IMG/VR virus record: IMGVR_UViG_3300050821_005496 | Coordinates: 1-40,154 of that record | Strand: one strand, 5' to 3' | Source of the DNA: a virus | DNA: 40,154 nt | Shown here: positions 23,784-30,886 of the stretch, piece after piece | Layout of the letters: each line of letters begins with the position of its first letter | Position numbering within the stretch: the stretch's first letter is position 1 | Translations under genes and position numbers: made by a program | Notes under the pieces: model-generated | Database searches by the model: none | What the model was told of the DNA's origin: nothing | Seen by the model: only the letters and a program-made list of their open reading frames with translations

Positions 23784-24109
23784 TACCAACCACCTTTAGA
23801 AAGAATAACATCATCTTTATAATTAGGAGTATATGGTGTATTTTCACCAGCTAATGGAATCTTATGTTTTACTTTATAAAAATAAGGCTTATAATTATTT
23901 GTAATATCTTGTTTTCTTTCAATAAATCCCATATCACATAAAAGATTAAGATAATTAGATATTATAGCTATTTCAGATTTACATTTATAACATTCTTTCA
24001 ATAACCCATTAGAATAAACAATTTCAGTCCATTCTTTACTAGATTTGAATATACTAGTAGTATCATCATTAAGTGTTCTAATTAAAGCAGTAAATTTAAT
24101 ATTAGCCAT
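23783..24109 (-). CDS. possible winged-helix protein
   Basis: 108 residues. A Cys pair (ECYKCKSE) leads into IAIISNYLNLLCDMGFIERK and PYFYKVKHKIP, which looks like a recognition helix followed by a beta wing as in small winged-helix domains. The C-terminal tail GENTPYTPNYKDD is polar. No leader or signal. Coupled by single-base overlaps on both sides. DNA binding is a weak inference. Confidence 0.5.
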   Translation of the reverse strand: MANIKFTALIRTLNDDTTSIFKSSKEWTEIVYSNGLLKECYKCKSEIAIISNYLNLLCDMGFIERKQDITNNYKPYFYKVKHKIPLAGENTPYTPNYKDDVILSKGGW

Positions 24110-24324
24110 TAATCGGTATCCTCATTTAAAATAGATTTTAATCTAGAATTTTCTTTTTCTAATTTATCAATTTTATTAATCATTTGCCAATAAACATATT
24201 CATCCATTTTTACTGTATTTTCTAAATAATTTTGATATTCATCTCTTGATTTAAAATCTTCAGTTGGATAATCTTTAAATATAGCACAACTGGATAGAAA
24301 TAGAGTTAGAATTAAACATTTCAT
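24109..24324 (-). CDS. small lipoprotein with coiled-coil C-terminus
   Basis: 71 residues: MKCLILTLFLSSCAIFKDY gives a short type II signal peptide with lipobox L-S-S-C (Cys13). The mature part is an acidic helix/coiled coil (YWQMINKIDKLEKENSRLKS). The architecture (short lipoprotein with coiled coil) is compatible with an outer-membrane spanin subunit, although no inner-membrane partner is adjacent. The signal DNA is nearly identical to 21007-21047. Confidence 0.6.
   Translation of the reverse strand: MKCLILTLFLSSCAIFKDYPTEDFKSRDEYQNYLENTVKMDEYVYWQMINKIDKLEKENSRLKSILNEDTD
24284..24324 (-). repeat. duplicated lipoprotein signal-sequence DNA, copy 2
   Basis: 41 bases coding MKCLILTLFLSSCA, 39/41 identical to 21007-21047. 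See that entry: only the signal module is shared. Confidence 0.8.
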
Positions 24325-24618
24325 TTATTTTTCCACTAATTTAGATATAAATGCTTTAATAATAGGATCACCGCGTTTTATAGCAATATACAATCTATGA
24401 TGTCCATCAATCAATTTATATGACCCTTTAATACATTCAAATTCAATAGGAGGCCATCCAATAGTATCACCCATTCTTAATGCTCTAAATTTATCTTGAT
24501 GTACCTTTTTATATAGGTGTGCATTATGAGCCCATAAATCAATATAATCTTTAAGAGATTGTTCTATTATCATATTAATAACAGGATATTTAATACCCAG
24601 ATAACCATGTTCTTTCAT
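24325..24618 (-). CDS. ParB-like (ParB/sulfiredoxin-fold) domain protein
   Basis: 97 residues. The C-terminal YKLIDGHHRLYIAIKRGDPI followed by IKAFI is the typical ParB-like core (h-x-D-G-H-H-R). WPPIEFECIKG upstream fits the preceding strand. Such domains bind CTP/ATP in ParB or act as nucleases/kinases in phages. No HTH is attached, so it is not a partition protein by itself. It starts downstream of a 50-base gap containing AACCGTTAT and AGGAG. Confidence 0.6.
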   Translation of the reverse strand: MKEHGYLGIKYPVINMIIEQSLKDYIDLWAHNAHLYKKVHQDKFRALRMGDTIGWPPIEFECIKGSYKLIDGHHRLYIAIKRGDPIIKAFISKLVEK

Positions 24619-24668
24619 ATAAAAATTTCTTTATCTCCTAATTAAATATAACGGTTAATTCCTTAATT
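24619..24668 (-). promoter_or_regulatory. 50-base gap with AACCGTTAT motif
   Basis: Minus strand carries TTAACCGTTATATTTAATTAG then GAGATAAAG. The AACCGTTAT motif followed by an AGGAG-type box also occurs in the gap near 35.53-35.56 kb. The AGGAG here is about 20 bases from the ParB-like ATG, too far to be its usual ribosome binding site. A small leader or a promoter is possible. Confidence 0.25.
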
Positions 24669-24851
24669 TCATCTTTTGATGATTCTTTTATAAGGTTTAA
24701 TATCATTAATACTAAAATCAAAATAACCATAGATATCATCCAAGATTACTACATACCTGTTAGATACTGCAGTACCTTGGATGATATTACCTAGTTTACC
24801 TTTATTTACACCATTAATAACAATAATTCTAGTATTGTTTTTAAGCTTCAT
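24669..24851 (-). CDS. small KOW/SH3-like domain protein
   Basis: 60 residues: RIIVINGVNKGKLGNIIQGT is a KOW-type motif (G-x-x-x-G-K-x-G-x-I), followed by RYVVILDDIYGYFDFSINDI as two more strands. Such domains bind RNA or ribosomal/transcription partners (NusG, L24), and phage versions are common. One-base overlap with the tail-like gene upstream. Confidence 0.6.
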   Translation of the reverse strand: MKLKNNTRIIVINGVNKGKLGNIIQGTAVSNRYVVILDDIYGYFDFSINDIKPYKRIIKR

Positions 24852-25832
24852 TATTGAAAGTAGAATGTAAGACCAATTACAGTGCCATCAGCAGGAGCAG
24901 CAATAACAGGTGAATTACTATAACATGCCAATACCATTGAAGCACCATTTGATTCATTAAGTGTAGTATTTGGATCACCTAATGCTTGAATAGTACCACA
25001 ATTGGCACCAGCAGTAGCAGGCAATTCTACCATACCACTACCAGAACCAGCACCACTAACAAGAGCAATAAATGTAACTCCAACAGCAGGTACTACGCCA
25101 AGTGGTACACCTAATGTTTCCCAATCAGTTAATGTACTAGTACCAACACTAACGATAGTATATGCTTTACCTGGAGTTAGATTAGTAACATCAACAGCTA
25201 CGGGAGTACCACTTACTGGAGCAACAAATCCATAAAATCCACCATTATATTGATTAAATGGAGCAGCAAATTCTACTAGAATAAGACCAGCAGCAGGATT
25301 AGGATTACCAGTAGCAGGAGTAGCTGATGTATTCATATATACATTAGAAACAAGATTACCTTTAACATTCTTTAGACTACGAAGACCTAATCCATTACCA
25401 TTAGCATGATCTACAATAAAATCACAACTAAATGAAGTAGGTAGAACTATACCACTATTAGATCCAGGTGTAAGTACTGCAAATGTAAATCCAGTACCAA
25501 AATCAGCAGGTGCATTAGTATAACCACTAAGTACATATTGTACTGTAACAACTGCTCCTGTAGCAGTAGCGGAAAACAAATTAGGATATGTATTAAGAGC
25601 AGCAGCTAAAGCTGTAGCATTAGCATTTGCACTTGAATTAGTAGATACTGATACTTCAATGTCAGTCATACCAGCATATGGACCGGGGGTCAATACCAGC
25701 ACTATTTACATTAAACCAAACATATGCACCACCATTTGGAAATGGTAATGGTAGTTTAAAATATTTTGAATTAAGTGATCCACTTACATCTGCCACACAA
25801 GTAATTGTTAATAATTGAGCTGCTTGATTCAT
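24851..25832 (-). CDS. tail-like structural protein, expressed by apparent +1 frameshift
   Basis: The frame opening at ATG 25832 (AAGGAGATAAT upstream) codes MNQAAQLLTITCVADVSGSL ... YVWFNVNSAGIDP and stops after 56 codons at 25662. The +1 frame continues without break as GPYAGMTDIEVSVSTNSSAN ... to 24851. The join at GAC-CCC-CGG (25691-25683; five C in a row) gives a 326-residue protein whose N-terminus reads like known phage virion proteins (vWFNV-x-G-x-DP ... gi-V-x-v-x-T-x-x-A). The C-terminal part is beta-rich and ends GTVIGLTFYFQ. A GTG at 25702 could start the second frame alone, but that splits a conserved domain. Programmed shift or sequencing error cannot be separated here. Confidence 0.6.
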
Positions 25833-25852
25833 ATTATCTCCTTTTAAGTTAA

Positions 25853-26104
25853 TTATTCTTTTGGTTCATCTTTAACACATTGATCACCAACACGAGACCA
25901 ACCTGGAGGACATTCACCATGTTCAGCCCAATGATCTTCCCATCCGTGATCTTTTACAGCAATAGCTCCTGGCATAGTTACATGTTTATGTCCAGATTTA
26001 TCTCCACCTAACACACCTTTAGCTGACATAGGACTAGTAGCAGATCCTACTTCTCCATCACCATGTTCATTACAAAGATCAATTAGTTTCTGTGCTTTAT
26101 TCAT
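25853..26104 (-). CDS. predicted internal protein with classic shared N-terminal peptide
   Basis: 83 residues: MNKAQKLIDLCNEHGDGEVG, candidate cut after C-N-E13. The rest is His/Gly/Asp-rich (GGDKSGHKHVTMPGAIAVKD, HGWEDHWAEHG) and ends with ECPPGWSRVGDQCVKDEP, a Cys pair in a W-rich loop. It could bind metal or form a disulfide. Good ribosome binding site (AAAGGAAATAAC). An isolated member of the leader family, 15 kb from the main cluster. Confidence 0.65.
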   Translation of the reverse strand: MNKAQKLIDLCNEHGDGEVGSATSPMSAKGVLGGDKSGHKHVTMPGAIAVKDHGWEDHWAEHGECPPGWSRVGDQCVKDEPKE

Positions 26105-26123
26105 TGTTATTTCCTTTTTAATT

Positions 26124-26372
26124 CTAAATATAGGGATTATCAGTTATAATTAAATGCCAATTAGTAATCAAACTTTGAAAATATTTACTGTTTTGAAATT
26201 TAGTATTAATAATAGCTACTAGTTTAGGATCATATTGAGTAGCATGTGGATAAAAATATAAATTACTAGTAGCTATATTAGGATTAAATTGAGTAGCTGC
26301 TCTAATCATTTGATGAATAAAATCTTGAATAGGTAAATTACCTAGATTAATAGTGTAATATATTGGATTCAT
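26124..26372 (-). CDS. hypothetical protein
   Basis: 82 residues: MNPIYYTINLGNLPIQDFIH, then RAATQFNPNIATSNLYFYPH and a C-terminal LITNWHLIITDNPYI. Aromatic-rich mixed alpha/beta, no signal peptide or known motif. It sits between a small basic protein and a leader-family gene. Function not recognised. Confidence 0.5.
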   Translation of the reverse strand: MNPIYYTINLGNLPIQDFIHQMIRAATQFNPNIATSNLYFYPHATQYDPKLVAIINTKFQNSKYFQSLITNWHLIITDNPYI

Positions 26373-26397
26373 TATCTTCAGATTTCTTTAGATAAGC

Positions 26398-26577
26398 TTA
26401 TACACCTAATTGAAATTCTTGTAAATAATCTGCTCTCATTAAATAACATCTAACAGTATCTAAATAGCATTCTTTAATCTTATAAGGCTTCATAGCCATT
26501 ACATATTCAGCTCTAGTGAATAATTTATTATTATTCTTAGTATTAAAGAAATTACAAATTAATTTAAATTTATTCAT
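26398..26577 (-). CDS. small hypothetical protein, weak leader resemblance
   Basis: 59 residues from ATG 26577, placed one base after the stop of the papain-like gene; an upstream in-frame start would lie inside that gene. MNKFKLICNFFNTKNNNKLF resembles the shared leader only in M-N-K-x-K-L-I. The rest has Cys and Tyr (IKECYLDTVRCYLMRADYLQ). Function unknown. Confidence 0.45.
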   Translation of the reverse strand: MNKFKLICNFFNTKNNNKLFTRAEYVMAMKPYKIKECYLDTVRCYLMRADYLQEFQLGV

Positions 26578-26578
26578 A

Positions 26579-27358
26579 TTATTTAGTCGCTGTATGGAAA
26601 TCACATCCATATTTATCTACATAATTATAACTAATTGTACCATTCCCTTTATCACCAGTATTAATACCCCAAGAGTTACGGAAGTTAAATCTCTTAGTTA
26701 AATCATTATATCCAAAGATATATACACAATGTCCACCTTGACTATGTTCAATACTAATATTAGGATCAGGTACATCTCCCACTTTGCCGGGACCAAATGC
26801 TGCTTCAAATGAATCATACACTTCAACACCAATAGCTACTACACATCCTTCATATAATGCATTACGAATACCATTAATACCTATTACTCGCTGAACGTCT
26901 TTCAATTTATGTTGACTAGCAATATCAAAACATTCTTTAGCAGGCTCTTTAGTAAAATCACCATAAGGATACATAGATTCTGGACAAAGGCCAATAGTAC
27001 TTAATATAACGCCACCAGTAGATACCTGAGACCCCGCATCAGTAGGGAATGTACCATCATGCTTTAATTCTTGTTGATATAAGAAATCACGTGATCCAGC
27101 AGTAAATGTATTAATATCAAATACTTCACTAGCATTAGCTGCTTTAATATTAAGATCTCTTAAATATAGAAAATCCCATACACCTCTCCATCCATGGGCC
27201 GTACAACTACCTTGTTCACCTTGATCCAATACAGGACCAAGATTAGCAATATGTGTAACAATAGATGGGAGTTTAGTATTTATAAATCGTGGTAGAAATA
27301 TATTAAGATTATGATTGGGTTTATTAAGTAAACAATTATATTTACGTTTTTTACTCAT
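26579..27358 (-). CDS. papain-family (C1A) cysteine peptidase
   Basis: 259 residues. Catalytic motifs are clear: DQGEQGSCTAHGW (Cys52 with oxyanion Gln47), GGHCVYIFGYND (His210) and FRNSWG (Asn228). No signal peptide and only a short N-terminal segment, so no large inhibitory propeptide. AGAGGATATA precedes ATG 27358. Neighbours are the M15-like endolysin and a small membrane protein, suggesting a role in lysis, entry or host protein degradation; in phages this class is uncommon. The active-site assignment is strong, the biological role open. Confidence 0.85.
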   Translation of the reverse strand: MSKKRKYNCLLNKPNHNLNIFLPRFINTKLPSIVTHIANLGPVLDQGEQGSCTAHGWRGVWDFLYLRDLNIKAANASEVFDINTFTAGSRDFLYQQELKHDGTFPTDAGSQVSTGGVILSTIGLCPESMYPYGDFTKEPAKECFDIASQHKLKDVQRVIGINGIRNALYEGCVVAIGVEVYDSFEAAFGPGKVGDVPDPNISIEHSQGGHCVYIFGYNDLTKRFNFRNSWGINTGDKGNGTISYNYVDKYGCDFHTATK

Positions 27359-27366
27359 TATATCCT

Positions 27367-27813
27367 CTATGGAAGAAAATATCTTTCATTGATTACTGGG
27401 TGAATATCAATATGCACCCAGGTAGTAGTACCTTGTTCCATTCTAATACCTAGTACACTTAAATGTGGTAGCAATGCACTCTTAACTTGAGCAATAGTAA
27501 AATACTGATTACAATCGAAATCACATGCCATTGACATAGAATGAACATCATTACCATTTGGTAATTCAATATTTTGTTCTTTATTATATTCACATGAACG
27601 AAACATACAGTGAACATTCATTGAACAATCTCGACCTAATGATAAACTAAGAATTACTCTAACTGATTCAAGTCTATTAGCTAATTCAGTAATAGTAGTA
27701 AAATTAATACCATCATTAGCAGTAGCTAATCTATTCCAATTATGTAACATTAAACAGTCATTAACTGTAAAATGGGTAGTTACTTGGCAATTAGGATTAG
27801 TCCAATCAATCAT
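27367..27813 (-). CDS. M15-type zinc peptidase endolysin
   Basis: 148 residues, typical for peptidase M15_3 (D-Ala-D-Ala-carboxypeptidase-like L-alanyl-D-glutamate endopeptidases). Motifs: TVNDCLMLHNWNRLA near the start, FRSCEYNKE, then DVHSMSMACDFDC (His91, Asp98 zinc ligands), GIRMEQG (Glu126 general base) and WVHIDIHP (His134 ligand). It would cut peptide cross-links in host peptidoglycan at lysis. ATGA overlap with a small membrane protein gene upstream, a possible holin. Confidence 0.8.
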   Translation of the reverse strand: MIDWTNPNCQVTTHFTVNDCLMLHNWNRLATANDGINFTTITELANRLESVRVILSLSLGRDCSMNVHCMFRSCEYNKEQNIELPNGNDVHSMSMACDFDCNQYFTIAQVKSALLPHLSVLGIRMEQGTTTWVHIDIHPVINERYFLP

Positions 27814-27980
27814 TGATTTTTTCTAAATGGATAACTATTACGTTTATTTGGATTAAATGGAATAACTTTACCCATTTCTACTTTTACTTTTTTAGGTAAA
27901 ACATATTTATTAGATTTATATAAGAAATATATTAATACAGCATATGTAATTAGAACACCAATGATTATTAAATGAGCCAT
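27810..27980 (-). CDS. small single-span membrane protein, candidate holin
   Basis: 56 residues. N-terminal helix MAHLIIIGVLITYAVLIYFL spans a membrane, followed by a basic tail (YKSNKYVLPKKVKVEMGK ... NPNKRNSYPFRKNQ). The stop overlaps the start of the endolysin gene (ATGA). Small membrane proteins placed directly before an endolysin are often holins or antiholins (class III-like with one span). This is inference from position and topology only. Confidence 0.55.
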   Translation of the reverse strand: MAHLIIIGVLITYAVLIYFLYKSNKYVLPKKVKVEMGKVIPFNPNKRNSYPFRKNQ

Positions 27981-28361
27981 TTATCCTAACTTTCCTGGCT
28001 TATTACTAACTAGATCGCCCCAGTTATGTATAAGACCGTTTTGATTAATTACTAAAATATAATTAGCTTTAAGTTGAGTAGAAGTAATTGGTTTAAACTG
28101 AATTTGTCCAGACATAATACTCTTAACAGTATTCTGAGCAATAAATTTAAATGCAGTATTAAACATTGCATATGTAGTTATTTGATTTAATGGAACATCT
28201 GGAGTATCAGCAGAGTGGTATATAATTAGAGCTACTTTACAATTAAATCCAGGAAGATCATCTATATAATATACTGATTTACCTTCTAATCCTAATGATT
28301 GTACTAAGGATGCTATATCAGTTTCATTAACTAGAGATAATAATTTATCTATAGCTCTCAT
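27981..28361 (-). CDS. predicted internal protein with shared-type leader, mixed alpha/beta domain
   Basis: 126 residues: MRAIDKLLSLVNETDIASLV matches the leader pattern (hydrophobic amphipathic helix, then V-N-E13-T), although it lacks M-N-K. The body has GKSVYYIDDLPGFNCKVALI followed by IYHSAD, a helix NTAFKFIAQNTVKSIMSG and a final strand pair NYILVINQNGLIHNWGDLV. It resembles small alpha/beta domains; no catalytic set recognised. Start overlaps the gene before it (ATGA). Confidence 0.55.
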   Translation of the reverse strand: MRAIDKLLSLVNETDIASLVQSLGLEGKSVYYIDDLPGFNCKVALIIYHSADTPDVPLNQITTYAMFNTAFKFIAQNTVKSIMSGQIQFKPITSTQLKANYILVINQNGLIHNWGDLVSNKPGKLG

Positions 28362-28495
28362 TTATTTTCCATTAATTTTTTAATATTCTTTTTACTAAAT
28401 GGATTAGATAGATTAGAAGGTTTAGCAATAATGGTATATCCATGTTTATTAGCTAACTTCTCAATTTCAGACTTAATTTCTTTATTAGCTTTCAT
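28358..28495 (-). CDS. small basic protein
   Basis: 45 residues: MKANKEIKSEIEKLANKHGY, TIIAKPSNLSNPFSKKNIKK, ending LMENK. Start and stop overlap the neighbouring genes (ATGA at both ends), strong evidence for translation. Helix-strand-helix with net positive charge. Function unknown. Confidence 0.6.
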   Translation of the reverse strand: MKANKEIKSEIEKLANKHGYTIIAKPSNLSNPFSKKNIKKLMENK

Positions 28496-29064
28496 GTTTC
28501 CATTCCATTAATACCAAATGCATCTAGAGCAGGTCCAACACCATCATGTAATGGATTAGGTAAATCACCATACCCATACCACCCATAGTTAAATGATTCA
28601 TTATTTAACTTTATCTTACTATTATCAAACTTATTAAGTAATTCACAATGAAATGTATGATAACCATTAGGATGAATGTATTCATTAACTATAGTATGAG
28701 TAGGTACAAATCCTATTTCTTCTCTACATTCTCTTAGAGCAGCATCATAAGGAGTTTCACCATTCTCAATACCACCACCTGGATAGGTCCAATTGAATCC
28801 ATAACTACCAATATCACCAGTAGGAAGAGTACTACCTAGAATAGTCTCTAATGTATTCAATGACTCTCCTCTAGGTTCAGGATTGGTTATCTCAGTATTC
28901 TCACGTGGATCAGGTAGATTAGGATTATCCTTGGGTTGACATAGAAAGAATGCTTCATTATTATGAGTAAATAACATACCAGCGAACTTAGCTGATTCAG
29001 GGAATATTAGATTAGCAGAAGAAGTCTCTTCTAATAATGACAGAAGATGTTTGAGTTTATTCAT
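28492..29064 (-). CDS. Nudix hydrolase with shared-type N-terminal leader
   Basis: 190 residues. Leader MNKLKHLLSLLEETSSANLI with a candidate prohead-protease site after L-L-E12. A complete Nudix box follows at about residues 97-119: G-x5-E-x7-R-E-x-R-E-E-x-G-F (GGIENGETPYDAALRECREE then IGF), so Mg-dependent cleavage of a nucleoside diphosphate linked to X is expected. An insert between strands (residues 45-85) is rich in Pro/Glu/Asn. Known phage Nudix enzymes act on ADP-ribose, NAD-type or nucleotide substrates. If packaged, it would reach the new host with the DNA, like the ART-like protein at 486-986. Confidence 0.8.
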   Translation of the reverse strand: MNKLKHLLSLLEETSSANLIFPESAKFAGMLFTHNNEAFFLCQPKDNPNLPDPRENTEITNPEPRGESLNTLETILGSTLPTGDIGSYGFNWTYPGGGIENGETPYDAALRECREEIGFVPTHTIVNEYIHPNGYHTFHCELLNKFDNSKIKLNNESFNYGWYGYGDLPNPLHDGVGPALDAFGINGMET

Positions 29065-29320
29065 TTGGACCCATTAATATTCTACTTAATGGAATAACAA
29101 ATTCATTTAATTCGTCTTGAGAACATGGTGTTGCAGTATATGCTTTATGTGATACATTACACTTAGGACATTTTGAAACTGAGAATCCAACATAATCTCT
29201 AGTTATAAATGGTTTATCAACTAAAATAGAATTATGACAGTTTAAACATTCTACTTCAATTGGTTTAATACTTGGATATCTTTTCATCCAAGTTTCTTTA
29301 GATACATCAGGAAATATCAT
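29057..29320 (-). CDS. zinc-ribbon protein
   Basis: 87 residues. Two C-x2-C knuckles: VECLNCHNS and SKCPKCNVSHK, separated by 25 residues, forming a rubredoxin-like zinc ribbon in the middle of the protein. The N-terminus (MIFPDVSKETWMKRYPSIKP) and C-terminus (ELNEFVIPLSRILMG) are ordinary. Overlaps the Nudix gene by eight bases. Possible nucleic-acid binding. Confidence 0.6.
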   Translation of the reverse strand: MIFPDVSKETWMKRYPSIKPIEVECLNCHNSILVDKPFITRDYVGFSVSKCPKCNVSHKAYTATPCSQDELNEFVIPLSRILMGPNE

Positions 29321-29379
29321 TTATTTAACCTTATCAATGTAATATATTCTTTAGTATTCTTATGGTTATTTTTTGCCAT
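29317..29379 (-). CDS. very short possible peptide
   Basis: 20 codons (MAKNNHKNTKEYITLIRLNK) filling the gap between two zinc-finger genes and ending with an ATGA overlap on the next start. No clear ribosome binding site. It could equally be non-coding leader. Confidence 0.25.
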   Translation of the reverse strand: MAKNNHKNTKEYITLIRLNK

Positions 29380-29390
29380 GAAAAGCATCG

Positions 29391-29624
29391 TTAAATATGT
29401 TTGATACCACTCTTATTATATATCTTAGTGCATTCACCAAGATGAACCCATTCATCACCATGAGTAAAGAATAACTTGCCTGGTTTATTACAGATACAAC
29501 ATAATTCAAAATAATCATCAATCTCACCACCAGTAGACATCAGATCAAAATGTGATGCAGAAGTAATTGTAGTAAATTCATCTACCTTAATAACAGTAGG
29601 ATCACTTAGTCTTGGTAATTTCAT
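29391..29624 (-). CDS. small Cys/His zinc-finger protein
   Basis: 77 residues from ATG 29624, chosen for the GGGGGAAT ribosome binding site just upstream instead of the in-frame start at 29651. MKLPRLSDPTVIKVDEF, then FELCCICNKPGKLFFTHGDE and HLGECTKIYNKSG: C-C-x-C..H..H..C gives a treble-clef-like zinc site. Function unknown. Confidence 0.55.
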   Translation of the reverse strand: MKLPRLSDPTVIKVDEFTTITSASHFDLMSTGGEIDDYFELCCICNKPGKLFFTHGDEWVHLGECTKIYNKSGIKHI

Positions 29625-29631
29625 ATTCCCC

Positions 29632-30102
29632 CTATTTACTAGTCTTCTCATTAATCTTAGCCATAATCATCTGTTTAACTTTATCTAGCTCTACTGAAGA
29701 TTTCTGATCAGTCTTCTTGATTCGACTCATCTTCTCTTTCTCTAATGCCTTAACAGTATCAAGACCAGTAGTAATATTATTATGAAGACGATTAAGAAAT
29801 TGGAGAGATTTATCCATATTCTCATTAACTAGATCATATAATTTCATAAGTTGATCTGGGGGGAGATCATCCATTATTTTAGGAGTGAATAGCTTATCTT
29901 CAATAGATTTAAGAAGATTACGAGATTTAGCTATTCTATTAAATTCGAATCCAGCTTGACTAAATAGAGCAGCTTCGAGAGTATAGATACCTTTAACCAT
30001 TTCACCACGAAGACGATCAATATCTAAATTCTTAATATCTACTAAGGATATATCTAATTCTTCTGGTTGTTTAGTATTATCAATTAAGGTAAGTTTAGCC
30101 AT
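29632..30102 (-). CDS. helical coiled-coil protein, unknown
   Basis: 156 residues. N-terminal beta-like MAKLTLIDNTKQPEELDI, then long helices (TLEAALFSQAGFEFNRIAKS, DDLPPDQLMKLYDLVNENMD followed by KSLQFLNRLH) and a basic coiled C-terminus (KALEKEKMSRIKKTDQK). The helical build and basic end are compatible with a DNA-packaging accessory or small terminase subunit, but no helix-turn-helix is evident. Coupled to the small helical gene upstream by an eight-base overlap. Confidence 0.5.
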   Translation of the reverse strand: MAKLTLIDNTKQPEELDISLVDIKNLDIDRLRGEMVKGIYTLEAALFSQAGFEFNRIAKSRNLLKSIEDKLFTPKIMDDLPPDQLMKLYDLVNENMDKSLQFLNRLHNNITTGLDTVKALEKEKMSRIKKTDQKSSVELDKVKQMIMAKINEKTSK

Positions 30103-30313
30103 TTGACTTACCTATATGTTTAGATAATGAGTCTAATCTATCTGAATTAGATTGAGAGAGTGTCTTAAAGGTATCTATCTTCTTAGATAATGGAAGACTA
30201 GACATATTATTGATTATTGTATTATCTACTGTATTTATAACAGTATTAAGCTTAGATGATTGATCTTTGATGAGTAATATTAATTTAGATAGTTCTTCAA
30301 TATGGTTTACCAT
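30095..30313 (-). CDS. small helical protein
   Basis: 72 residues from ATG 30313 (a GTG lies one codon upstream; AAGG precedes). MVNHIEELSKLILLIKDQSS and two further helices with S/D/N-rich heptads. No motif recognised. It is the first gene after the regulatory gap at 30.32-30.35 kb and overlaps the next coiled-coil gene, so the two may form a complex. Confidence 0.55.
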   Translation of the reverse strand: MVNHIEELSKLILLIKDQSSKLNTVINTVDNTIINNMSSLPLSKKIDTFKTLSQSNSDRLDSLSKHIGKSNG

Positions 30314-30316
30314 CAC

Positions 30317-30348
30317 CTTGGAAAACGAAGGAATAGGTAATTCAGGGA
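30317..30348 (-). promoter_or_regulatory. intergenic CCTGA..TCGTTTTCC element
   Basis: Minus strand ATCCCTGAATTACC then TATTCCTTCGTTTTCCAAGG, between the HNH gene and the gene starting at 30313. It shares CCTGAA-N-TCGTTTTCC with the portal leader, with identical 14-base spacing between the two blocks, and TCGTTTTCCAAG with the 23.59 kb gap. Candidate promoter or processing signal; no classical -35/-10 pair seen. Confidence 0.4.
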
Positions 30349-30876
30349 TTAAATATCTTTAAATGTTTTATTATTAACAATATAACTGATATTTGATTTA
30401 CATGTATTAAAATGTTCTCTTAATGCTTTATTAGACCATCCAAGAGACTGTAATGATCTAATTTGAATAATATCAGAATCAGATAATTTTCTATTTCCTT
30501 TTACTGGAGGATGCTTTAAGGTTTGGAATCTATGAGTATTGATATTGGACTGAGTAACTAATTCAAGATTATTAGGATTATCATTATTAACATTGCCATC
30601 TTTATGTTTAACTTTAAGATGTGATTCTAAATTACCAACAAATCTAGCATACATAATTCTAGATCTTTTAAGTAATTTTCTATTATTTTTAGGCCCATAT
30701 CCAAATCCAATAGAACCATCTCTACATTTACGTAATCTTACTTCTCTCCAATCTTTCAAAATATGACCTTGTTTACTGAATAAAGAAAATATTATACCAT
30801 CATAATCAATAAGATAGTGTGGATCATTTAACAATTTATAAATATATTCATCATTGGTTGCATATGATTTATTCAT
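30349..30876 (-). CDS. HNH homing endonuclease
   Basis: 175 residues from ATG 30876 (an upstream in-frame TTG at 30906 is less likely). Motifs: YDGIIFSLFSKQGHILKDWR (NUMOD4-like entry strand pair), RSRIMYARFVG, HLKVKHKDGNVNNDNPNNLE then LVTQSNINTHR (HNH core with H-K-D-G-N-x-x-N-D-x-x-x-N-L) and a C-terminal DNA-binding helix-turn-helix (SDSDIIQIRSLQSLGWSNKA). Typical free-standing phage HNH endonuclease that spreads itself by cutting relatives lacking it. It is inserted in a row of small genes and not inside a recognised intron. Confidence 0.8.
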   Translation of the reverse strand: MNKSYATNDEYIYKLLNDPHYLIDYDGIIFSLFSKQGHILKDWREVRLRKCRDGSIGFGYGPKNNRKLLKRSRIMYARFVGNLESHLKVKHKDGNVNNDNPNNLELVTQSNINTHRFQTLKHPPVKGNRKLSDSDIIQIRSLQSLGWSNKALREHFNTCKSNISYIVNNKTFKDI

Positions 30877-30886
30877 TTTAAATCTT

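Noticed and set aside
24851-25702. Independent gene starting at GTG 25702
   Set aside because: It has no good ribosome binding site and begins in the middle of a conserved domain whose first part lies in the neighbouring frame; a frameshifted single gene fits better.
29632-30102. Small terminase subunit
   Set aside because: Only helical content and a basic end support it; no DNA-binding motif was visible and it is far from the large terminase gene, so it is left as unknown.
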